Assembly (NCBI GenBank): GCA_029939445.1
Contig: JAOZSY010000153.1
Coordinates: forward strand, 1 to 6,358
Origin: Bacteroidales bacterium
GTDB taxonomy: Bacteria; Bacteroidota; Bacteroidia; Bacteroidales; UBA1556
DNA: 6,358 nucleotides
Direction: 5' to 3'
Shown: piece by piece, positions 1-5,474 of the stretch
Position numbering within the stretch: the stretch's first letter is position 1
How the letters are laid out: each line of letters opens with the position of its first letter
Program-made: the position numbers and the translations under genes
The notes under the pieces: generated by a model
The model's input: the letters and a program-made list of their open reading frames with translations, nothing else
The model's database searches: none
What the model was told of the DNA's origin: nothing

Positions 1-407
1 TCATAGTTTCGGCCTTGGTATTTGCTTGGCAAAATGCTCTACGTATTAGAGCTCGTAAGCATATTGATGAGGATGGTATTAAGCATTACGAAATATATGG
101 ACCTTTATTTTTTGCCTCAACAAAATTATTTCTTGAGAAGTTTGATGTTAAAAATGACCCTAAAGAGGTAATTATAGACTTTAGCGAATCGCATATAATG
201 GATCAATCGGCTATTGAAGCTATTAATAAGATAAGCCAGAAATACCAAATGGCTAATAAAACAATTCATCTAAGTCACCTTAGTAAAGATTGTACCGCAC
301 TTATTAAAAAGGCAGAAAAAATATGTGTTGTGAATGTGCTTGAAGATCCAGATTACTTTGTTGCTATTAATAATTATAATGCAAGTATTGCCTCTAAGAA
401 GGAGTAA
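1..407 (+). CDS. SulP-family anion permease, C-terminal STAS domain (5' partial)
   Basis: This is the 3' end of a SulP-type inner-membrane anion transporter (sulfate/bicarbonate permease family). The frame is open to the left edge (visible codons from base 3: I-V-S-A-L-V-F-A-W), so the TTG at 15 is not a real start. The visible part begins with the end of the last hydrophobic segment, then the linker QNALRIRARKHID and the hallmark HYEIYGPLFFAST, where the cytoplasmic STAS domain begins. The strand pattern VIIDFSESHIMDQSAIEAI is the STAS core, with an Asp and a Ser where STAS domains carry their conserved loop. About 134 residues are visible; complete SulP proteins are usually 500-600, so the membrane part lies outside the window. 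STAS domains are thought to regulate transport through protein contacts or nucleotide binding. The substrate cannot be told from this end. Family assignment is confident. Confidence 0.9.
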   Translation, partial: IVSALVFAWQNALRIRARKHIDEDGIKHYEIYGPLFFASTKLFLEKFDVKNDPKEVIIDFSESHIMDQSAIEAINKISQKYQMANKTIHLSHLSKDCTALIKKAEKICVVNVLEDPDYFVAINNYNASIASKKE

Positions 408-436
408 TTGAGATTAGGATTTTTATATTTAAAGTG

Positions 437-477
437 TTTGCAATTTAATTCTATTGCTAAATACATGACATTTTTTT
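437..477 (+). terminator. Possible weak terminator after the SulP gene
   Basis: TTTGCAAT (437-444) can pair with ATTGC plus AAA (453-457 and 459-461) with one bulged T and an 8-base loop. A run of seven T (471-477) follows, but about 10 bases beyond the stem, which is farther than in a standard intrinsic terminator. The stem is AT-rich. It lies 30 bases after the permease stop codon, which suits the role, but the fit is poor. Confidence 0.22.
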
Positions 478-525
478 ATTAGTCCATTTACAAAACACAA
501 AATTGGAAGACAAATATAAAAACAA

Positions 526-599
526 CATGCCTTAGACCCATTGGAGTTAATTATAAAAACACTCCAGAAATGGGAGGGAATGAGCGAAAACGGGGCATG
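526..599. repeat. Compound imperfect hairpin
   Basis: CATGCC (526-531) is complementary to GGCATG (594-599). Inside it, CCCATTGGAGT (537-547) pairs with ACTCC (561-565) plus AATGGG (569-574), leaving a three-base bulge and a 13-base loop. The inner stem of 11 pairs is GC-richer than its surroundings. There is no T-run after it on either strand, so it is not a standard terminator. It overlaps the left arm of the larger inverted repeat. It could be a structured RNA, a palindromic repeat unit or the end of a decayed element. Confidence 0.5.
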
Positions 600-797
600 C
601 GAGGATTAGGAATTTCAAAATATTATTATTTTCAATAAAGGCGTTTACGTCTGCAATTAATGACACAGGAATGTTTTTGCTAAAGAGTTATTATTTAAAA
701 AAAATATCCAAATTACAAATAAACTACGGTCATTCATTCACTTACTTTTTTAGAAAATAAATTATTTTGAAATTCGTGGGTGGGAGTTTTTTCGCTC
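582..797. repeat. Large imperfect inverted repeat (arms 582-633 and 753-797)
   Basis: Three blocks in the left arm recur in reverse complement, in the same order, in the right arm: GAGCGAAAA (582-590 against 789-797), GAATTTCAAAATA (610-622 against 763-775) and TATTTTC (627-633 against 753-759). The blocks are not evenly spaced (19 bases between the first two on the left, 13 on the right), so the arms have diverged or carry small indels. The arms enclose about 119 bases with no recognised gene. The layout resembles a MITE-like or decayed insertion element, but terminal repeats ending at a duplicated target were not seen. Confidence 0.45.
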
Positions 798-802
798 TTG
801 TT

Positions 803-861
803 TATTTGCTGTAATGAGAGCAGAAGATAAGAAACTTATCTTTTGCCGAATGAAGCAAATA
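803..861. repeat. Strong nested hairpin
   Basis: GCAGAAGATAAG (820-831) pairs with CTTATCTTTTGC (835-846) across a three-A loop: 12 consecutive pairs with one G-U if read as RNA. Outside it, TATTTGCT (803-810) pairs perfectly with AGCAAATA (854-861), giving a second 8-pair stem separated by internal loops of 9 and 7 bases. This is the best local secondary structure in the window. No T-run follows on either strand and no gene ends beside it, so a terminator role is not supported. Confidence 0.6.
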
Positions 862-897
862 GAATGCTAATACTTTTTGTTTCGTTTGGAGTTTATG

Positions 898-916
898 CTG
901 AGTTTACCGAAGTATC
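898..916. repeat. REP-like motif, degenerate
   Basis: The bases CTGAGTTTACCGAAGTATC resemble the motif CTGAGCTTGTCGAAG, which I recall as a common dispersed palindrome-associated sequence in many bacterial genomes, including Bacteroidota. There are three differences within the 15-base core. The comparison is from memory and was not searched. If genuine, it would be a worn member of a dispersed repeat next to the other inverted repeats of this region. Confidence 0.25.
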
Positions 917-1065
917 AAGACAAAATGAAAGTAAGATTGTTTAAAATAATGTTTTATAGAGTGTTATATTAGTAATTTAAAGTAGAATTAAATCAATGAT
1001 GTTAATTTGTCATGTACTGAGATTCTATTGTGTAAGCATATTCTTGCCTGTAAATAAATAAGAAA

Positions 1066-2742
1066 TTACCTTTCTTTAATAATTTTCTTGCTTATTACTC
1101 CTTCACTATTACGTATTTGTAGAATATAAGTTCCGGCACTCATTTTATTAATAGATTTTATTTCTATTAAATTATTTCCCTTATTGCATGATATGTTTAT
1201 ATCCTGATAAAGTACAGTTCCTTTAGTATCATAGATATAAATATCAATAAGTTGGCTATCGATACTCGTATATAGAATGTGAAGTTTATCTTGAAAAGGA
1301 TTTGGTAGTATCGTAAATAAATCCTTGCTGTTTTCGTTTATTGTAGTTTTGTTTTTTAATAGTACACTTGCTAAATAAAAATTAGGAATACCGTATCCAA
1401 TTAACGAGTCTGGAGAATAATAATTACTTGATGATTCAACAATTGAGCTATAAATATCGGAATGTTTTATTTGGGGATTTGCCTGTAAAAATGTAGCCAT
1501 AGCACCTGCCATAAAAGGATTCGAAAATGATGTGCCATTTGCTTTTACAATCATTTCGTTAGGGCCTATTATAGGAGTTCCTTCACCTTCTGCAACAAAG
1601 TCTGGTTTTATTCGCCCATCGGCACTATATCCAGTGGAGCTAAAGCTTGCTAATTTTTTATCTTTATCAACTGCGCCAATACTATAAAGGCCATCCACAT
1701 CAGCTGGGAAAGCTATCTTTTGCCATGCTCCACCACCCATATTTCCTGCAGAATTAAATACAATAATTCCTTTTTTTATTGCCAAGCTAGCGGCTTTAGA
1801 AACTAAGGATGTTTTGCCATCAAGCTGCTCCAAAGTATAGTCAAGACTAGGGTCGTCGAAGGTAGAATAGACTAAGGAGGAGGTTATAATGTCAACTCCT
1901 GCCGAATCAGCAAGCTCCGCAGCAAAAAGCCAATTTGCCTCTTCAATTGGGTATTCGTATCGATTATCTTCTGTTTTGAATAAATAATAATTTGCTCCTA
2001 TAGCACTTCCTACAAATTCGCCATATACAAAGCCCGCCATAGTTGATAATACGGCTGTGCCATGGCTTCCAGAGTTATATATATGATAACCATTATTTGT
2101 AAAATTCCTTGTCATTATTATGGCTTTTCTATCAAAAAGATGAGAGAAAGCTGCCATTTTATTCACATTTATAAAACCATTGTCTAGTACTGCAATATGA
2201 ATTCCTTTGCCATTATAATTATTATCTAAAAGAGGACCAAGCTCAATCATATCTATCCTATTTTTTGTGGCATTAAAATTCGATAATTTTATTTCCTCAG
2301 GCGAAGTATTAGCTTTGCTTGGCGATGATTCTCTCTTATTCTGTATTTGGAATTTCCCCTCAATAAAAGGCGCCATATATGCAATGGAATCTATTATACT
2401 AATTGAATTTAGGGCAGAAATCTGTGTTATTGTATCAACTTTTACTAATGCAGAATTTAGCCATTTTGATGTATAATAAACCAATAAATTTAGTTGCTCT
2501 AAACTATCAATATAATTTGGATTTACTGGTAGGTCGGTACTGTCAAATTCAATGCTTTGTGCACTACGGCGAGTTATAGCTTTTTGTGAAATAAACTCTG
2601 AAGGATTGCCAAGGTCGTAAGGAGAATTATCCTTATCGGTAAAACTCACTAAATACCAGGCTGGAAAATCTTGGGCAATTACTTCAGTATTTGTTGATAA
2701 AAGGAAGAGTAGAAAGAAGGGGATAAGTATATTTTTAACCAT
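1066..2742 (-). CDS. Secreted S8 (subtilisin-like) serine protease with T9SS C-terminal sorting domain
   Basis: A subtilase predicted to be exported by Sec and then across the outer membrane by T9SS. I place the start at the ATG at 2742 because it leads directly into a signal peptide (basic MVKN, hydrophobic ILIPFFLLFLLST, likely cleavage near VIAQ) and falls 16 bases after the upstream stop. In-frame ATGs at 2772 and 2799 would overlap the upstream gene. From the 2742 start the protein has 558 residues. The N-terminal region (about 25-150), including RRSAQSIEFDSTDLPVNP, matches the region before the catalytic domain in Bacteroidota subtilases and may act as a propeptide. Catalytic residues are Asp187 (AVLDNGF), His227 (SGSHGT) and Ser405 (NGTSFSNP), with oxyanion Asn334 (NSAGN). 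The last 80 or so residues (LPNPFQDKL to GTYILQIRNSEG and a final KKIIKER) are a type A sorting domain, normally removed at the surface. Substrate unknown. Confidence 0.93.
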   Translation of the reverse strand: MVKNILIPFFLLFLLSTNTEVIAQDFPAWYLVSFTDKDNSPYDLGNPSEFISQKAITRRSAQSIEFDSTDLPVNPNYIDSLEQLNLLVYYTSKWLNSALVKVDTITQISALNSISIIDSIAYMAPFIEGKFQIQNKRESSPSKANTSPEEIKLSNFNATKNRIDMIELGPLLDNNYNGKGIHIAVLDNGFINVNKMAAFSHLFDRKAIIMTRNFTNNGYHIYNSGSHGTAVLSTMAGFVYGEFVGSAIGANYYLFKTEDNRYEYPIEEANWLFAAELADSAGVDIITSSLVYSTFDDPSLDYTLEQLDGKTSLVSKAASLAIKKGIIVFNSAGNMGGGAWQKIAFPADVDGLYSIGAVDKDKKLASFSSTGYSADGRIKPDFVAEGEGTPIIGPNEMIVKANGTSFSNPFMAGAMATFLQANPQIKHSDIYSSIVESSSNYYSPDSLIGYGIPNFYLASVLLKNKTTINENSKDLFTILPNPFQDKLHILYTSIDSQLIDIYIYDTKGTVLYQDINISCNKGNNLIEIKSINKMSAGTYILQIRNSEGVISKKIIKER

Positions 2743-2758
2743 TAATTTAGACTTAGGA

Positions 2759-3427
2759 TTATTCTTTACCATATTCGGAAATAATATACTCAACATCATA
2801 ACCTCTAGTTTTATTATTCTTTATTTCTTTATGAATGCTGCGTCGGTGAATCATTCCAATGTTTTTAGAAAAGGTTTCGTGCTTAATAAATTCTTGAATT
2901 AAGTTAACCTCTTCCTGATAGTTTGCTTTTGCACAATTATCATAAGTATTTCCCAAAAGACTTTCAGAAAAATCGACATCCGTATAAATAGAGCTTACTT
3001 CTTTCTCAGTATTCATAGCATTAAGATCCCAAGTTTTGCCTGCCACAACAGGAAATATAAGGTTTATTAGTCTTTTATTCTGTATAGTAGTTTCTAAACT
3101 TTGCTTAGTTTTTGTAACGGTATAATTATCACAAAACTCCCAAGATGTACTATCCGTTTTCGAATATTTGCGCCAACGATAAGCATCATTATTTGCGTTG
3201 TCAGTAAATTTATCCTGAATTACCATTTTTACATAAAAATGAAAAGTGTCTATTTTATTAAAGTAATCATCATATACTATTGAATCAACCTTATAAACTT
3301 GGTAAAAGCCTTTTTCGGTGGGAAAATAATCAAGGCCCAAATCCATAGGCTCTTCAGTCTCTTTTTTGCAAGAGTATGTAAAAGCAATAATTGCAGTAAG
3401 TATAACTATGATTAGAACTTTATTCAT
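2759..3427 (-). CDS. Putative envelope lipoprotein, function unknown
   Basis: A 222-residue protein with a lipoprotein signal peptide: basic MNKV, a hydrophobic stretch (LIIVILTAIIAF) and the lipobox-like FTYSC with Cys20 as the acylated residue. The residues after the Cys are KKETEE; a lysine plus acidic residues there is the pattern described as a surface-export signal for Bacteroidota lipoproteins, so it may face outwards. The mature part is mixed polar and aromatic with no membrane helix, and includes a segment typical of small Bacteroidota lipoproteins (DYFPTEKGFYQVYKVDSI). I recognise no catalytic motif. Only Cys99 and Cys165 remain besides the lipid Cys. It is the first gene of a likely two-gene unit, ending 16 bases before the chosen subtilase start, so it may be co-expressed with the protease. 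A chaperone, inhibitor or substrate role is possible but has no direct support. Confidence 0.8.
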   Translation of the reverse strand: MNKVLIIVILTAIIAFTYSCKKETEEPMDLGLDYFPTEKGFYQVYKVDSIVYDDYFNKIDTFHFYVKMVIQDKFTDNANNDAYRWRKYSKTDSTSWEFCDNYTVTKTKQSLETTIQNKRLINLIFPVVAGKTWDLNAMNTEKEVSSIYTDVDFSESLLGNTYDNCAKANYQEEVNLIQEFIKHETFSKNIGMIHRRSIHKEIKNNKTRGYDVEYIISEYGKE

Positions 3428-3435
3428 ATAATTTA

Positions 3436-3514
3436 TGTGATATTATTTCAATAGGTCAAAAATAGTGTTTTTTGCTTTAATATTTGCTCAAAACTTGTGA
3501 TATTATTAATATCA
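3436..3514. promoter_or_regulatory. Repeated TGTGATATTATT motif with palindrome (possible operator)
   Basis: TGTGATATTATT occurs at 3436-3447 and again at 3496-3507, exactly 60 bases apart. The second copy is part of a perfect inverted repeat: TGATATT (3498-3504), a three-base centre, then AATATCA (3508-3514). The candidate minus-strand -7 element lies between the copies, and the palindrome sits just upstream of its possible -33 element. A dimeric regulator could bind here, but AT-rich DNA produces such matches by chance more readily. Confidence 0.3.
3457..3492 (-). promoter_or_regulatory. Candidate Bacteroidota promoter for the lipoprotein-subtilase unit
   Basis: On the minus strand TATTTTTG (3464 down to 3457) fits the Bacteroidota -7 consensus TAnnTTTG exactly. 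A TTTG lies at 3492-3489 and could be the -33 element, but the gap is 24 bases, a little longer than the usual range of about 19-21. Transcription would start about 20-25 bases before the lipoprotein ATG at 3427, leaving a short leader. Confidence 0.45.
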
Positions 3515-3695
3515 ATACCTTTTGTCAATAAATGTAATATATTATTCAAGTTTTCTAATCATTTTGACCGCTATTCATTTTCGATTTTTAGGGGCTTAAT
3601 GGTTTTTAAAATCGTCTTTAGGTCCGTTGGTAATTATTCGTTATCAAGTTGGTAAAAAATCATTATTCAATTTCATTTTTATTGGGGAATACAAT

Positions 3696-3703
3696 TATCT
3701 TTG
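3696..3703 (+). promoter_or_regulatory. Candidate -7 element for lipB-lipA
   Basis: TATCTTTG fits the Bacteroidota -7 consensus TAnnTTTG exactly and lies 25 bases before the lipB ATG at 3729, suggesting a short leader. I do not see a good TTTG at the -33 position; TTTC near 3671 is the nearest approach. No Shine-Dalgarno sequence precedes the ATG, only an A/T-rich stretch, as is usual in this phylum. Confidence 0.5.
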
Positions 3704-3728
3704 CCGTTCATATTGTTAAATATTTAAT

Positions 3729-4430
3729 ATGTTGGTAAGAGTAGAATATAAGGATTTGGGAATAATTGATTATCAAGAAGCTTGGGATTATCAAGAGGTG
3801 ATATTCAATAAAACCATTAAGAAAAAGCTTGAAAACCAAGCTAATGCCAGCGGAAATGAAGATGCAAAATATAATATTCTTTTTTGTGAGCACCCTCATG
3901 TATATACCCTTGGCAATAGTGGCGAAGAGCAAAATTTGCTCCTAAGTGGCATTGAGCTTTTGGCTAAAAATGCTTGCTTTGTTAAAACCAATCGTGGTGG
4001 CGATATCACTTATCATGGTCCTGGGCAAATTGTTGGATATCCAATTCTTGATATTGAGGCCTTGGGTATGGGAGTAAGAAGATATATTGAAAGCTTGGAA
4101 GAGGCGATTATCCGTACATTAAAGCATTATGGAATTAAAGGTGAATTATTAGATGGTGCTGCTGGCGTTTGGATAGACCCAAAAATTGTGGGAAAGGCAA
4201 GAAAAATTTCTGCAATAGGAGTTCGAACATCTCACTATGTAAGTATGCATGGTTTTGCTTTTAATGTAAATACCGATTTAGATTATTTTGGGTATATAAA
4301 TCCCTGTGGTTTTACCGATAAAGGCGCAACATCCTTAGAGAAAGAATTGGGGAGAAAGATTGATGTTGAAGAAGTTAAAACGCTTTTATTAAAAGAGCTA
4401 ATAAATATTTTTGATTTAGAGCTTTTATAA
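3729..4430 (+). CDS. lipB: Octanoyltransferase LipB
   Basis: LipB (233 residues, cytoplasmic) moves the octanoyl group from octanoyl-ACP to a lysine on lipoyl domains of 2-oxoacid dehydrogenases and glycine cleavage H protein, the first step of endogenous lipoate synthesis. The signature RGGDITYHGPGQ runs from 89 to 100. The catalytic pair is Lys159 (in GKARKISAIG) and Cys193 (in INPCGF). Their 34-residue separation equals that of Lys135 and Cys169 in the E. coli enzyme. HGFAFNVNTDL (174-184) is also typical. The N-terminus has the family's DYQEAWDYQE, which supports the ATG at 3729. Residues 32-47 are a polar insert before the EHPHVYTLG motif, which is common in Bacteroidota members. lipA follows after 31 bases on the same strand, so the two are almost certainly co-transcribed. 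All key residues are present. Confidence 0.97.
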   Translation: MLVRVEYKDLGIIDYQEAWDYQEVIFNKTIKKKLENQANASGNEDAKYNILFCEHPHVYTLGNSGEEQNLLLSGIELLAKNACFVKTNRGGDITYHGPGQIVGYPILDIEALGMGVRRYIESLEEAIIRTLKHYGIKGELLDGAAGVWIDPKIVGKARKISAIGVRTSHYVSMHGFAFNVNTDLDYFGYINPCGFTDKGATSLEKELGRKIDVEEVKTLLLKELINIFDLELL

Positions 4431-4461
4431 GAATAAGACCAGAAGTTTAAAAACAGCACAA

Positions 4462-5316
4462 ATGGAAAAACATAAGTTACAGCGTAAGCCCAAATGGATG
4501 AAGAGTCCTATGCCTTCGGGCAAGACATATATTAATGTAAAGGATATTGTTGCCAAAAATAAACTTCATACTATTTGTACAAGCGGCAAATGCCCAAATA
4601 TGGGCGAATGTTGGAATGCTGGTACTGCTACATTTATGATACTTGGCGATATTTGTACAAGAGCTTGTGGTTTTTGTAATACTAAAACTGGTAAACCTCT
4701 TGCTGTAGATTTAAAAGAGCCGCAGCGACTTGCCGATTCTGTGGCAAAAATGAAGATTAAGCATTGTGTGCTAACCTCGGTTGATAGAGATGATCTTGAA
4801 GATGGTGGTGCAGGCGTTTGGGCAGAAACCATTAAGGCGATAAAAGCTAAGAATCATAATGTAACTATAGAGGCTCTAATTCCTGATTTTGATGGCAGAA
4901 CAGAGCTTATACAAATGGTGATTGACGCAGGGGCAGAGGTGGTTTCTCATAATATGGAAACTGTGCGTAGGCTAACTCCTCAAACTCGTACAAAAGCTAA
5001 ATACGAAACCAGCCTTGCAGTGATTAAATATATTTCTGACTCAAAGGCTCGTAGTAAATCTGGTATTATGCTAGGCATTGGAGAGCAAGAGCAGGAAGTA
5101 ATCGAAACCATGAACGACCTGCGCGCTGTGGGCTGTCAGGTAATGACCATTGGGCAATATTTGCAGCCTACACCTAAGCATTTACCAATTCTGGATTTTA
5201 TCCACCCCGATAAATTTAAGTATTACGAAGAATATGGCTTAGAAAAAGGCTTCCTATTTGTAGAAAGTGGCCCTTTGGTTAGATCGTCATATCATGCCGA
5301 AAAACATATTGCATAA
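4462..5316 (+). CDS. lipA: Lipoyl synthase LipA (radical SAM)
   Basis: LipA (284 residues) inserts two sulfur atoms into protein-bound octanoyl chains at C6 and C8, completing the lipoyl cofactor. It uses two [4Fe-4S] clusters. The auxiliary, sacrificial cluster is bound by Cys39, Cys44 and Cys50 (CX4CX5C, in CTSGKCPNMGEC) together with the C-terminal serine motif RSSY at 274-277. The S-adenosylmethionine cluster is bound by Cys65, Cys69 and Cys72 (CTRACGFC). Other family landmarks are TSVDRDDLEDGGA (105-117), SHNMETVRRLTP (162-173) and QYLQPTPKHLP (232-242). Length is normal, with all metal ligands present. It acts directly after LipB and lies 31 bases downstream of it, with no promoter-like sequence in the gap. 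No Shine-Dalgarno sequence is visible. The GC content is higher than in the following fic gene. Confidence 0.98.
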   Translation: MEKHKLQRKPKWMKSPMPSGKTYINVKDIVAKNKLHTICTSGKCPNMGECWNAGTATFMILGDICTRACGFCNTKTGKPLAVDLKEPQRLADSVAKMKIKHCVLTSVDRDDLEDGGAGVWAETIKAIKAKNHNVTIEALIPDFDGRTELIQMVIDAGAEVVSHNMETVRRLTPQTRTKAKYETSLAVIKYISDSKARSKSGIMLGIGEQEQEVIETMNDLRAVGCQVMTIGQYLQPTPKHLPILDFIHPDKFKYYEEYGLEKGFLFVESGPLVRSSYHAEKHIA

Positions 5317-5320
5317 ATTT

Positions 5321-5343
5321 CTTAAGTCAGTGCTTAGTTTTTT
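5321..5343 (+). terminator. Weak intrinsic terminator after lipA
   Basis: TAAGT (5323-5327) pairs with GCTTA (5332-5336) around a four-base loop, including one G-U pair. G and then six T follow (5338-5343). It lies 6 bases past the lipA stop, the right place to end the lipB-lipA transcript. The stem is short and weak. Confidence 0.4.
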
Positions 5344-5369
5344 CTAGTCAACTATTAAATTATTAATGG

Positions 5370-5420
5370 TTTGGCTTTGCTCTCGACAACTATTCGGGAT
5401 GTATTATACTGCAAGCCAAA
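5370..5420. repeat. Inverted repeat with long loop between lipA and fic
   Basis: TTTGGCTT (5370-5377) is perfectly complementary to AAGCCAAA (5413-5420), with 35 bases between. GC at 5379-5380 and GC at 5411-5412 can extend the stem if one T is bulged out. There is no T-run beside it, so it is not a standard terminator. The enclosed segment (5378-5412) is richer in G and C than the flanking A/T-only stretches. It may be a dispersed repeat or an element end bordering the fic gene. Confidence 0.4.
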
Positions 5421-5474
5421 GGTTTAAATAAATTAATTCTTTTTCAATTTATAATTTATTCAATCTTTTAGCAA

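Larger units (their letters stand above)
408..1065. other. Gene-poor, repeat-rich intergenic region
   Basis: These 658 bases separate the SulP stop codon from the stop codon of the minus-strand subtilase. I see no ORF with a recognisable protein and no tRNA-like fold. The region is far longer than expected between convergent genes and contains several inverted repeats, listed separately: a compound hairpin at 526-599, inverted arms at 582-633 and 753-797, a strong hairpin nested within a second stem at 803-861, and a REP-like motif at 898-912. Bases 920-1065 show nothing I can assign. The concentration of inverted repeats suggests a decayed or non-autonomous mobile or dispersed repeat, but no transposase or clear target-site duplication was found. 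Confidence 0.5.
3428..3728. other. Divergent promoter region between the lipoprotein gene and lipB
   Basis: These 301 bases separate two divergent transcription units and are very AT-rich. They hold a candidate -7 element for each direction (3457-3464 minus, 3696-3703 plus) and a 12-base direct repeat whose second copy forms a palindrome (3436-3514). Between about 3520 and 3680 I find no ORF with recognisable content, no RNA-gene fold and no terminator. Confidence 0.6.

Noticed and set aside
15..17. TTG as the start of a small STAS protein
   Set aside because: The frame is open to the left edge and the residues before and after it are the end of a SulP membrane segment, so the gene is a cut-off permease and not a free STAS protein.
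511..518. Minus-strand TATATTTG as a promoter
   Set aside because: It fits the -7 consensus but would read antisense into the permease gene, and I see no good -33 element. Chance occurrence is likely in AT-rich DNA.
864..944. 26-codon plus-strand ORF starting MLILFVSFGVYAEF
   Set aside because: Short, lies across repeat DNA, has no clear ribosome binding or promoter signal, and resembles no protein I know. It looks like chance reading of the repeat region.
1560..1680. GTSFSNP in place of the usual GTSMAxP around the subtilase active serine as a loss-of-function sign
   Set aside because: Asp, His, Asn and Ser are all present, and Phe-Ser after the catalytic Ser is, as far as I recall, common in Bacteroidota subtilases.
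2267..2476. Plus-strand ORF of 69 codons inside the subtilase gene
   Set aside because: It is antisense to a protein with clear family motifs and has no recognisable content.
3708..3932. Minus-strand ORF of 74 codons with hydrophobic stretches, overlapping the start of lipB
   Set aside because: It is the reverse complement of the lipB N-terminal coding region and promoter. Hydrophobicity is an artefact of AT-rich antisense DNA.
4566..4832. Minus-strand ORF of 88 codons inside lipA
   Set aside because: It lies opposite the cysteine-motif region of lipA, whose identity is certain; its open frame follows from lipA codon use.
5427..5460. AATAAATT/AATTTATT inverted repeat as a fic terminator
   Set aside because: The stem is made only of A-T pairs with an 18-base loop and no T-run on the minus strand; such matches are expected by chance in this AT-rich stretch.
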